NCBI RefSeq assembly: GCF_030718205.1
Contig: NZ_JAUZQF010000046.1
Span: 1-55,510, forward strand
Direction: 5' to 3'
DNA length: 55,510 nt
Origin: Nonomuraea turcica
GTDB lineage: Bacteria; Actinomycetota; Actinomycetes; Streptosporangiales; Streptosporangiaceae
Below, piece after piece: positions 40,262 through 47,952 of the stretch. The notes under the pieces were generated by a model. It was not told the origin of the DNA. It did no database searches and worked only from the letters and a program-made list of their open reading frames with translations. Made by a program: the position numbers and the translations under genes. Position 1 is the stretch's first letter, and the number at the start of each line of letters is the position of its first letter.

Positions 40262-41887
40262 TTGACTACGAAAGTGGATGTTCTCATCGCCGGCGCGGGA
40301 CCGACCGGCCTGGTGCTGGCCATAGAGCTGGCGCGCAGAGGCGTGATCCCGCGCGTCGTCAACGCCGAAAGCGCCGGCCACCGGGAGAGCCGGGCCGTGT
40401 CCATCGTGGCCAGATCGCTGGAGATGCTGGACGATCTCGGGCTCGCTCAGGCCGCCATCGAACGCGGCGTGCCGCTGCACACGCTGAACTTCTACCAGGG
40501 CACGACAACCCTGGCCGAGATGGACGTGACGGCCGTGGACTCACCGTTCCCGCTTGACTTGTGCATCCCGCAGTGGCAGACGGTCGCGCTGCTGCGCGAG
40601 CATGCCGAGCAACTCGGGGTCACCGTCGAATGGGGCACCCGCCTGCTCGGGCAGGAGGCCGACGAATACGGCGTGAGCGTGGAACTCGAGCACGGAGACG
40701 GGCGCCGCGAGCGGTGCCGAACGGGCTGGTTGGTCGGCGCCGACGGCGCCCACAGCACCGTCCGTGAGACAGCGGGCATCACCCGGAAAAGGGCCGATCT
40801 GAAGCGGGGCTTCATCCTGGGCGACGTCGCCGTGGACTGGCCACTCACCCGCGACCGCTTCCACGTCTACTTCGACCGGTCCGGCCTGGTGGCCGTCTTC
40901 CCCATGATCGGGGGCTACTGGCGCATCCTGGCCAGCACCCCGGACGACAACCCACCGGACAATCCCGGGCTGGACCACTTCGCCGCCTACGTCGCCGACC
41001 GCACACCCCTGGACTCCCGCGTACGAGACCTGCAGTGGAGCTCGTCTTTCGTGGCCCGCGAGAGCCTGGCCGACCGGCTACGTGAAGGCCGGGTCCTGCT
41101 GGCCGGCGACGCCGCGCACAGCCACAGCCCGGTGGGCGGCCAGGGCATGAACACCGGCATGCAGGACGCCTACAACCTGGGCTGGAAACTCGCGCTCGTC
41201 GTCACCGGCCGCGCCGGCGAATCCCTCCTGGACAGCTACCAGGCCGAACGCTGGCCCGTGGTCAAGGCCGTGGTCGAGGCCACCTCGACCACCACGAAGG
41301 TCGCCACCGGCAGCACACTGGCCGCCCGCCGGGCCAGACGGCACGCGCTGCGTCTCTTCGGCGGCCTCAACCCCGTGCAGCAGCGGCTGTCGAACGCCTT
41401 CGGCGAGCACCTCGTCCACTACCGCGACAGCGACCTGGTCTTCGAACGCTGGCAGGAGTCGCCAGCCAAGGCGTGGAGCGACATCGCCCGTACCGGTCCG
41501 GAAGCCGGAGAACTGGTGCGGGACGCCTACGTCGAGAACCGCGAGGGCCCGGTGGCGCTGCGGCACCTGCTCCGCACGCCGGGCCACCACCTCCTGCTGT
41601 TCGCCGCGGACACCACCGACTCCGCCACCCTGGCCGCCTGGCAGGCCACGGCACGCGAGGCGATGGCCCGGCACGGCGAGGTCCACGTCATCACCCGCGG
41701 CCACCTGCCGCACGACCCCATGGACGGCATCTTCGCCGATCTGCGCAGCGAGGCGCACAACCGCTACGGCGTGCGCCGCCCCAGCCTGTACATGATCCGC
41801 CCAGACAAGTACGTCGGCTACCGCGGCGACAGCGTCGATTTCGCACCCGTCGGCGACTACTTCCGCGCCCTGGCCGCCCGCCCGTGA
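40262..41887 (+). CDS. Class A FAD-dependent monooxygenase (aromatic hydroxylase type)
   Basis: The enzyme of about 541 aa hydroxylates an aromatic or polyketide substrate using FAD and NAD(P)H. VDVLIAGAGPTGLVLAIELA is the FAD-binding GxGxxG loop; LVGADGAHSTVRE carries the DG motif; LLAGDAAHSHSPVGGQGMN is the GD motif. A C-terminal thioredoxin-like domain (HHLLLFAADTTDSATLAAWQ) ends in RPDKYVGYRGD. This is the PgaE/MhpA-type layout. I prefer TTG at 40262, eight bases after AAGAGGG; GTG at 40253 is in frame. A methyltransferase gene follows after 31 bp, which suggests hydroxylation then methylation or joint detoxification. Confidence 0.88.
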   Translation: MTTKVDVLIAGAGPTGLVLAIELARRGVIPRVVNAESAGHRESRAVSIVARSLEMLDDLGLAQAAIERGVPLHTLNFYQGTTTLAEMDVTAVDSPFPLDLCIPQWQTVALLREHAEQLGVTVEWGTRLLGQEADEYGVSVELEHGDGRRERCRTGWLVGADGAHSTVRETAGITRKRADLKRGFILGDVAVDWPLTRDRFHVYFDRSGLVAVFPMIGGYWRILASTPDDNPPDNPGLDHFAAYVADRTPLDSRVRDLQWSSSFVARESLADRLREGRVLLAGDAAHSHSPVGGQGMNTGMQDAYNLGWKLALVVTGRAGESLLDSYQAERWPVVKAVVEATSTTTKVATGSTLAARRARRHALRLFGGLNPVQQRLSNAFGEHLVHYRDSDLVFERWQESPAKAWSDIARTGPEAGELVRDAYVENREGPVALRHLLRTPGHHLLLFAADTTDSATLAAWQATAREAMARHGEVHVITRGHLPHDPMDGIFADLRSEAHNRYGVRRPSLYMIRPDKYVGYRGDSVDFAPVGDYFRALAARP

Positions 41888-41918
41888 AACCCCTGCCAAG
41901 AAGGAGCCGGAAAGCCCC

Positions 41919-42791
41919 GTGACACGAGAGCCGAACATCCCCGAAAGCCTGACCGGAATCGGCGCCACCGCCTTGGGAGTCGCGCTCCTGCGCGCCCAGG
42001 AGAGCGACCGGCCGGACCGCCTGTTCAACGACCCCTACGCGCGGCACTTCCTCCAAGCCGCCGACCCGGCCTCCTCCGCATGGACCGCCGGCCCCTCGCC
42101 CGCAACCGCGCATTTCCTGCAGGCGATGGCCGAGCAGGTCGCCGTACGCACCCAATTCTTCGACCACGCCCTGCTGAACGCGGCCGCGCAGGGGTGCGAC
42201 CAGGTGGTCCTCGTGGCGTGCGGCATGGACGCCCGCGCGTTCCGGCTCCCCTGGCCGCCCGGCACCACGGTCTTCGAGCTGGACTTCGCCGACGTGCTCG
42301 CGTTCAAGGACGCCGTACTGGCCCGTCACGACGCCACCCCCACGTGCCACCGCGTCGAGGTCGCCACCGACCTGCGCCAGGACTGGCCGCGCGCATTGGC
42401 AGCGTCCGGCTTCGACCCCGATCGGCCGGCCGCCTGGCTGGCCGAGGGCATCCTGTACGCGCTACCAGCCGAAGCCGCCGACCTGCTCCTCGACCGGATC
42501 ACCGCTGCCTCCGCCCCCGGAAGCGCTCTCGTCCTCGACCACGGAGAGGACTCCGACCTGCTGCGCACCGCCCGCGCGGACATCTCCGCCGAACTCGTCG
42601 GCCTGTGGCGGGGCGGCCCCACCGAAAGCCTGGACACCTGGCTCGCCCGGCACGGCTGGCAGCCGACCGTGACGGACATCGCCGAGGCCGCGGCCGCCTG
42701 CGAACGCCCGACGCCGCCCGCGTTCGACCCCGCCCGCGCCAATGCCGGGCGCGGCTGGCTGGCGACGGCACACCTCCCGGAACCACGTTAA
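41919..42791 (+). CDS. SAM methyltransferase, TIGR00027/LCMT-like family
   Basis: This 290-aa protein of the leucine-carboxyl-methyltransferase-like family is common in actinobacteria. IGATALGVALLRAQES and RLFNDPYARHFLQAA are the N-terminal signatures. VVLVACGMDARAFRLPWP is the SAM-binding motif I, and VFELDFADVLAFKDAVL the acidic strand 2. AAWLAEGILYALPAEAADLL resembles the W-x-xEG-x-x-YL active-site loop. GTG at 41919 starts 31 bp after the monooxygenase, so both form one operon. It may O-methylate the hydroxylated product. Confidence 0.87.
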   Translation: MTREPNIPESLTGIGATALGVALLRAQESDRPDRLFNDPYARHFLQAADPASSAWTAGPSPATAHFLQAMAEQVAVRTQFFDHALLNAAAQGCDQVVLVACGMDARAFRLPWPPGTTVFELDFADVLAFKDAVLARHDATPTCHRVEVATDLRQDWPRALAASGFDPDRPAAWLAEGILYALPAEAADLLLDRITAASAPGSALVLDHGEDSDLLRTARADISAELVGLWRGGPTESLDTWLARHGWQPTVTDIAEAAAACERPTPPAFDPARANAGRGWLATAHLPEPR

Positions 42792-42829
42792 GAAGACCCT
42801 CGGTGTGTCATGCGGCGCGCGAGGACATG

Positions 42830-43164
42830 ACGGCGCGCGGCAGCCGCCCCTCGAAGGCGCACCGGTCGGGCGGCGTGGAGTTCCGTCTGTTGGGGCCCCG
42901 TCGGGGTTCCGGGCGGGTCGCAGGTTCCTCGGCCCCTCCACCCGGCAGCGGCGTTCGGTGCTGGCGATGCTGCTGCTGAATCCGGGCCGGACGGTTCCAT
43001 TCGATCGGCTGATGCGGGCGCTCTGGAAACAGGAGCCTCCGGCCTCGGCACGCAACGCCGTTCAGGGGTATGTGCCCAGGCTGCGGCGGCTGCCGGAGAC
43101 GGGGCTGTCCATCTCGCTGCCGGCCTGCGCCGGATCGACGAATCCGGGTCAGCCGGCAGAGTGA
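42830..43164 (+). pseudogene. SARP/AfsR-like regulator, copy 3, truncated stub
   Basis: The leader GCGCGCGAGGACATGACGGC and the reading GGVEFRLLGP, then in the next frame FLGPSTRQRRSVLAMLLLNP, RTVPFDRLMRALWKQEPPAS and ARNAVQGYVPRLRRL, match the first 95 residues of the intact regulator at 19559. A two-base insertion after RLLGP shifts the frame. The sequence ends in unrelated codons and a stop at 43164. BTAD, NB-ARC and TPR parts are gone. It adjoins the methyltransferase gene, so it was perhaps left by a rearrangement. Confidence 0.8.
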
Positions 43165-43485
43165 CCGTGCCCGGTTGGTACGGAGCGCGCTACTCGGCCG
43201 AGGGAGGGGATGGAAAGCCGGACGCCGGTCACTGAACCTAGGTACCGGCTTGTCCGGCATCTGCCCCGATTCCGCCGTGGCGGCCGGGAATCCTAGCGTT
43301 GGAGCCGGAACCCTGTTCGCCGCGACGCTGTTGGACAGGGTTGCGCGCGCTGCTGCACGGGCGAGGTGCGCACGATCGCGGCTGCCCCATCGCTGCCGAA
43401 GGTCCAGGGCGTACGCGGTGTGCCCCGGTGTCGTGACGACACGGCCGAGCCGTTGCCCCCCGCACCCCGGGCAAGAAAGGACAAT
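43165..43485. other. 321-bp spacer, leader of the AraC-type gene
   Basis: I recognise no gene. The end holds AAGAAAGGACA, the ribosome-binding site for the GTG at 43486. Confidence 0.4.
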
Positions 43486-44478
43486 GTGATCGAGAACGGT
43501 TTCCGGATCGACGGCATCCCCACGAAGGAACGCTTCGACCGCTGGCGCGAGCGCATCTGCAGCGGGTCGGACTTCGAGATGACCAGCGATCACGCACAGA
43601 ACTTCTACGCCGACGACCACGAGACGGAATTCGGCGCCCTGCGCGTGGCCAAGAAGACCTTCGCGCCCATGCACATGTGGCGCAACCCAACCCCCACCCG
43701 TGACTTCGCGCACGACGAGGCGTACCAGCTCCAGATCCCCTTACGGGGCACCCTGCACGCCACCTGGAACGACCGGCAGGTCGCCTCCGGCGTGGGGGAC
43801 CTGTTCGTCCACGACATCTCGCGCCTGCAACAGTGCGACTTCCTAACGCCCGACGGCAGGACCCCGTTCCAGCACGCCACCGTTACCATCCCCAAGCCAC
43901 TCCTGGCGCTGCCGACCAGCCACGTGGACCGGATCCTCGGCCGCAGCATCCCCGGTGACGACGGGGTCGGCGCCCTGCTGACCGGTTTCGTCACCACCCT
44001 GGCCAACAACGGCGCGGGCTCCTACCGCCCCGCCGACCGCCCGCGCGTGGGCATGGCGCTCCTCGGCCTGATCGACGCGCTGTTCGCGCACGCCTTCGAA
44101 ACCGACCCCTCCTTTCCGGCCGCCGGGGCGCACCGGCACACCCTCACCCTGCGCGTCCAGGCCTTCATCCAGCAGCACCTGCGCGAGCCCGACCTCACCC
44201 CCGGCGCGCTCGCAGCCGCGCACCACATCTCCCCCAGCTACCTGCACCGGCTCTTCCAGGAGCAGGGCACGACGGTCTCCACCTGGATCAGGACCCAGCG
44301 CCTCGAACGCGCCCGCCGCGACCTGGCCGACCCCGTCCTGCGCGACATCCCCATCCACGGCATCGCCGACAGGTGGGGCTTCTCCCACCCGGCGGACTTC
44401 AGCCGCGCCTTCCGCAGGGCGTTCGGCACCTCACCCAGGGACTTCAGGCACGACGCGCTTCGCTCCGGCCCTCACTGA
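43486..44478 (+). CDS. AraC/XylS-family regulator
   Basis: The regulator of about 330 aa has an N-terminal ligand or dimer domain of the AraC_binding_2 kind (YQLQIPLRGTLHATWNDRQV, GVGDLFVHDISRLQQCDF). The C-terminal double HTH carries LTPGALAAAHHISPSYLHRL and PIHGIADRWGFSHPADFSRA, then FRRAFGTSPRDFR, the AraC signature. GTG at 43486 has AAGAAAGGACA at ideal spacing. It stands alone on the + strand, downstream of the SARP stub and upstream of the lipoprotein. Target genes and ligand are unknown; relatives often control oxygenases. Confidence 0.88.
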   Translation: MIENGFRIDGIPTKERFDRWRERICSGSDFEMTSDHAQNFYADDHETEFGALRVAKKTFAPMHMWRNPTPTRDFAHDEAYQLQIPLRGTLHATWNDRQVASGVGDLFVHDISRLQQCDFLTPDGRTPFQHATVTIPKPLLALPTSHVDRILGRSIPGDDGVGALLTGFVTTLANNGAGSYRPADRPRVGMALLGLIDALFAHAFETDPSFPAAGAHRHTLTLRVQAFIQQHLREPDLTPGALAAAHHISPSYLHRLFQEQGTTVSTWIRTQRLERARRDLADPVLRDIPIHGIADRWGFSHPADFSRAFRRAFGTSPRDFRHDALRSGPH

Positions 44479-44560
44479 GCGCGCCGTGGACGTGGTGTTA
44501 AGAGGTTGTGGACTGTCTGCCATCGACTTCCTTCCGTACGATGCTCAAAGATCCTTTGCC

Positions 44561-45196
44561 ATGCCCTTGAGACGTGCACTCCTCGGAGTTCTTGGAGCGG
44601 CCGCCGTCGCGGTTTCCGCCTGCGGCAGCATCGGACCCACCGAGAACGTGGCCCGCCAGGCTCCCAGCCAGTCAGAAGCGCCACCCGCCGAGACCTCGAA
44701 TCCGGCCGAGACCTCAGAACCAGCCGAGACCTCGGAGCCGACCACGACCGCGAGCAAGGAGACCACCGCGGCCGGGACCAAACTCAAGATCGGCCACAGG
44801 GCGGTCCTGCCGCACCGCAAGGGCTCGATCGGGATCACCGTCACCGCCGTCCAGAAGGGTGACCAAGGCGAGTTCGAGCGGCAGTTCGGGCAGCGGGCGC
44901 AGGGAATCCAGCCCTACTACATCCGCTACACCATCGAGAACGTCGACGGCAGCGACATGTCATTCATGTCCGCCCCCTTCCTGCAGCCGGTGACCGCGGA
45001 CGGCGGGGGCACGGGCGCCGTGGTGACAGGCAGCATGCCCGGCTGCAAGCGGCAGTCCGCACCCAAGGACTTCGCCAGGGCCGGCGCGAGCTTCGAGACC
45101 TGCCGGCTCGCCGCCGCCCGTTCCGGTATCGACATCGTCGGCGCGAAGTTCGACCAGGACAACTACCGCGAGGACCCCGTGGAGTGGCGCCGTTGA
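44561..45196 (+). CDS. Lipoprotein of unknown function, paralog of 4706
   Basis: The 211-aa exported protein has signal LLGVLGAAAVAVSAC, with the Cys as lipid anchor. The linker is a Pro/Glu/Thr repeat of the PAETSE type (about residues 35-60). The folded domain has KLKIGHRAVLPHRKGSIGIT, YYIRYTIENVDGSDMSFMS, and Cys in MPGCKRQ and ETCRLAAARS. Domain order, linker type and motifs equal those of the protein at 4706-5329, so they are paralogs 40 kb apart. The ATG at 44561 begins the signal peptide. No ribosome-binding site is obvious. It is monocistronic. Confidence 0.82.
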   Translation: MPLRRALLGVLGAAAVAVSACGSIGPTENVARQAPSQSEAPPAETSNPAETSEPAETSEPTTTASKETTAAGTKLKIGHRAVLPHRKGSIGITVTAVQKGDQGEFERQFGQRAQGIQPYYIRYTIENVDGSDMSFMSAPFLQPVTADGGGTGAVVTGSMPGCKRQSAPKDFARAGASFETCRLAAARSGIDIVGAKFDQDNYREDPVEWRR

Positions 45197-45209
45197 CACC
45201 CACACCCTG

Positions 45210-45943
45210 ACGAGCGGCCAGATCTGGACTGGCTCACCGTCCACAACCTCAGCCTGGGGACCTGCGGGCAGAGCCACCTGGACAGCTGGATGACCAGCGA
45301 TCAGGCCACGCGCCGCCGCGAGACTGGGCATTTCGTCCGCTGGGCCAAGAAACAGAAGCTGACCAGCCTCGATTTCCCCGCCACCCGGTGGGGCGGCCCG
45401 TCTGGCACCATCGACACCGAGGCCCGCTGGGGCCAGGCCCGCCGCCTGCTCCACGACGATGCCCTCGCCCCCGAAGATCGCGTCGCCGGACTGCTCGTGC
45501 TTCTCTACGCCCAGTGGCCGTCGACCATCAGCCGCCTCACCCTCGACCACGTGCACGTCGACGACGAGCAGGTACGGCTGAGCCTCGGACGCGAACCGGT
45601 CATCCTGCCCGAACCCCTCGACGACCTCGTCCGGCACCTGCCGGCCAGGCGCCGCGGCCACGCCGCCATCGGCGACCACGCCACCTCGCCCTGGCTGTTC
45701 CCCGGCGGGCAACCCGGACGCCCGATCAGCTCCTTCCGGCTCGCCGAACGTCTCCGTGACCTCGGCATCCACTCTGGCCAGGCCCGTTCCACCGCCCTGT
45801 TCCAACTCGCGACCGACCTGCCCGCCGCCGTCCTGGCCCGCATGCTCGGCATCCACATCACGGTAGCCGTCGCCTGGCAGCGCGCCAGCAGCGGCGACTG
45901 GACCACCTACGCCGCCGAAGCCAGCCGCCGGAACAACACCTGA
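45210..45943 (+). pseudogene. Tyrosine-recombinase-like protein, N-terminally truncated
   Basis: The frame is open from after a TGA near 45207 and reads DLDWLTVHNLSLGTCGQSHL before the first ATG at 45290. It continues RRRETGHFVRWAKKQKLTSL, AGLLVLLYAQWPSTISRLTL, PWLFPGGQPGRPISSFRLAE and VLARMLGIHITVAVAWQRAS. This is the C-terminal half of a conserved actinobacterial recombinase-like protein. The catalytic Arg and Tyr set is not complete in what I can read. The 5' half is missing; a shorter product from 45290 is possible. A HAD gene follows after 12 bp. Confidence 0.6.
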
Positions 45944-45955
45944 TTCGGAGTATCG

Positions 45956-46669
45956 ATGTCATACCAACGCACTGGCCCTGATCAACGGGATCTTGTCGAC
46001 GTCCCGACCGGGATTCGGCTGGTCGCCTTCGACCTTGATGGCACCCTTACACGTGGGCAAACGTGCTTAGAGGCCATCGCCGACGCGTTCGGGTTTGCCG
46101 CTCAGATGTCCGTCTGGGAACAGGCGCGCACCGAACAAGAGCTCACCGCAGCGCGCCTCGGTGTCTGGGAATACATCCAGCACCTCAGTACCGAGGACAT
46201 GGACGCGGCGCTCGCCACCATCCCGCTGGCACCCGGCGCGATCGAGGGCATCACCGCGCTGCGCACGGCCGGCATCGGCACGATCATCGCGTCCCTCGCA
46301 CTCGCCTCGAACGTCGCCTACTTCGCCGGCCGCCTCGGCGTCGACGCACACTTCGGCACCGAACCCGACGGCAGCGGCGGATACCGCCACGTCTTCCCGG
46401 CAACCAAACCCACCCTGCTCGCCGAGTACGCCAACGCCCTCGACCTTTCCCCCGAGCAGATCGCGGCCGTGGGTGACACTCCAGGTGACGTGCCGATGCT
46501 TCGCGCAGCCCGAATCTCGATCTACGTCGGCACCACACTGCCCGACGACTTCACACCGACCTGGCATCTCCCCGCAGCACCCATCGACGAGATCGCCCGC
46601 GTCATCCTCGAACCCGACGGAGAAACGCGCCATCATCGACTCGATAGACAGGGGTACTCGGACAGTTGA
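45956..46669 (+). CDS. HAD-family phosphatase (SerB-like)
   Basis: This 237-aa haloacid-dehalogenase-type phosphatase has motif I RLVAFDLDGTLTRGQ, with the nucleophile Asp and acid/base Asp. Motif II has Ser in IGTIIASLALASNVA, Lys in FPATKPTLLAEYA serves as motif III, and AAVGDTPGDVPMLRAA is motif IV. The order and spacing match phosphoserine-phosphatase-like HAD subfamily IB. GGAG lies eight bases before the ATG at 45956. It is closely spaced behind the truncated recombinase-like gene. The substrate is not evident. Confidence 0.87.
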   Translation: MSYQRTGPDQRDLVDVPTGIRLVAFDLDGTLTRGQTCLEAIADAFGFAAQMSVWEQARTEQELTAARLGVWEYIQHLSTEDMDAALATIPLAPGAIEGITALRTAGIGTIIASLALASNVAYFAGRLGVDAHFGTEPDGSGGYRHVFPATKPTLLAEYANALDLSPEQIAAVGDTPGDVPMLRAARISIYVGTTLPDDFTPTWHLPAAPIDEIARVILEPDGETRHHRLDRQGYSDS

Positions 46670-47037
46670 AATATCCGATGTCGCCAGAGTTGCCCACCGA
46701 AACTGACAAGGCCGCCGCCCCGGACACTCTCATCACCGACCACTGACCAGAGCAACAAACCGGTTCGGAGCGGGTGGCGTGATTGTTACTCCTGTATCCC
46801 AGCTCGATTGGAGGGCGCCGCGTCCGCGCCGCAGTAGGCGAATGTGGAGGGCAGCCGCCTACAGCGTTCGACGCTGGGCAGGGGTCCCTTGCGGTTTGGC
46901 ACCCTGACCCAGCTACCGCACCCGCACCGAAATATGAGTTAAATCACACAAGCCAGCCGAAAGTGATCTGCAAGCGGAGGCATCTACCGTCCTCCCAGCG
47001 GAGGGCAGCCCCAACCAATCGGGCCGTGAGAAAGAAA
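46670..47037. other. 368-bp spacer, nothing convincing
   Basis: An 85-codon + frame (46783-47040) has no family resemblance or ribosome-binding site, and ends inside the terminator stem. No tRNA-like cloverleaf is visible. Confidence 0.4.
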
Positions 47038-47067
47038 TAGGCCCCAGCTCTTGCCAACTGGGGCCTA
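47038..47067 (-). terminator. Rho-independent-type terminator
   Basis: TAGGCCCCAG (47038-47047) and CTGGGGCCTA (47058-47067) form a 10-bp stem with a 10-nt loop. On the minus strand TTTCTTTCT follows, giving the U-rich tail of a canonical terminator. It ends transcription coming from the STAS gene or IS1182 relic side. Confidence 0.75.
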
Positions 47068-47084
47068 CTTTCGTCACTGTGGGG

Positions 47085-47225
47085 CTGCCGATTTCGTCGG
47101 TGACCGCCACGGCCGGACGCAGCGGTGCGAGCTTGACGAGGACGGTATGCCCGGCATCGGCCAGCGCAGCGCGGACCTCGCCGGTGCCGTCGGCGCTATC
47201 GCCCAGCACCTCCAACGTCGCAGGG
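47085..47225 (-). pseudogene. IS1182-type transposase fragment
   Basis: The minus strand reads LEVLGDSADGTGEVRAALAD, then AGHTVLVKLAPLRPAV. This is the middle of an IS1182-family transposase around its second catalytic Asp (usual form LADSAYGTGExRAAL). Fewer than 50 residues remain. Confidence 0.65.
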
Positions 47226-47331
47226 TGGGCAGCGGCCTCGGTGGGGCGTCTGCAAGGGCCTGGGCCGCGAGGGGCCGTCCCCGGCACCGCGCACGGAAAC
47301 CCGGCCCGCGCGGACGACTCATCTCCACGAC

Positions 47332-47718
47332 CTAAGGATCTTCGGATCGTTTAGGGGGAATTGATGGACCTTGCCCAGCATGCGACGTGGACCCGCGATC
47401 CGCCGCGTCCGATGTGATGGTAAAGACGCGGCTCAGTCCAGTGATCTCCAGAACGTGGCGGAACCTGGCGCGCACATGAGCCAGTTCCATCGTGCCGCCC
47501 GCTCCGGTGACCTCGCGCCGCGTCTCCAGCAGTGCGTACAGCCCATCAGAGTCACAGAACGTCAGTCCGGCCGCGTCCACCAGCAGGTAGCGGCGTTCCC
47601 CCGCCAGAGCCTCGGTGGCAGCGGCCACCAGGCGTGGACCCGAGGCCATGTCCAGCTCACCGTCCAGGACTACAACGATGTAATCGGCGTACTGCATCAC
47701 CCGCACCGAAAGGCTCAT
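47332..47718 (-). CDS. STAS-domain anti-sigma antagonist, Ser present
   Basis: The protein of about 128 aa has a single STAS domain: YIVVVLDGELDMASGPRLVA for the first strands and YLLVDAAGLTFCDSDGLYAL for the phosphorylation loop. The sequence FCDSDG keeps the Ser that a GHKL anti-sigma kinase would phosphorylate. HVRARFRHVLEITGLSRVF is the usual C-terminal helix. ATG at 47718 has GGGTGA nearby; GTG at 47727 is possible. The tail after about residue 108 is unstructured. No cognate kinase adjoins it; the GHKL-like gene at 14787 is degenerate. Confidence 0.78.
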   Translation of the reverse strand: MSLSVRVMQYADYIVVVLDGELDMASGPRLVAAATEALAGERRYLLVDAAGLTFCDSDGLYALLETRREVTGAGGTMELAHVRARFRHVLEITGLSRVFTITSDAADRGSTSHAGQGPSIPPKRSEDP

Positions 47719-47937
47719 CACAATCACCCGGGAGGTATACGATCCCTACCTTCCATCCCAACGCTACGTCCTGACCTGCGAGTACTCCACCACGTTCACT
47801 CTCCATAACCGCCCCGGAGGTCAAAAGTAGACAAGTGTCTGCCGCCAGCGCACCACCCGAGGCGTGGGTCAGCCGGGGCGCCTCTCGGGGGACGGGCCGT
47901 CCCCGGCACGGGCAGGGGCACGCAGCACCGCCGCCAG

Positions 47938-47952
47938 CACCGCCGCCAGCCC
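47938..47952. repeat. 15-bp direct repeat flanking the tandem IS, first
   Basis: CACCGCCGCCAGCCC recurs at 49967-49981 and 51995-52009, so it borders each of the two IS copies. It probably derives from target-site duplication, though a similar CACCGCCGCCAG unit already stands just to its left. Confidence 0.8.

Noticed and set aside
46783..47040. 85-codon + frame after the HAD gene
   Set aside because: No family resemblance, no ribosome-binding site, and it ends in the stem of a terminator.
47900..47952. CACCGCCGCCAG repeats suspected as a CRISPR or longer tandem array
   Set aside because: Only two to three short units without spacers; explained as simple repeat plus IS target duplication.
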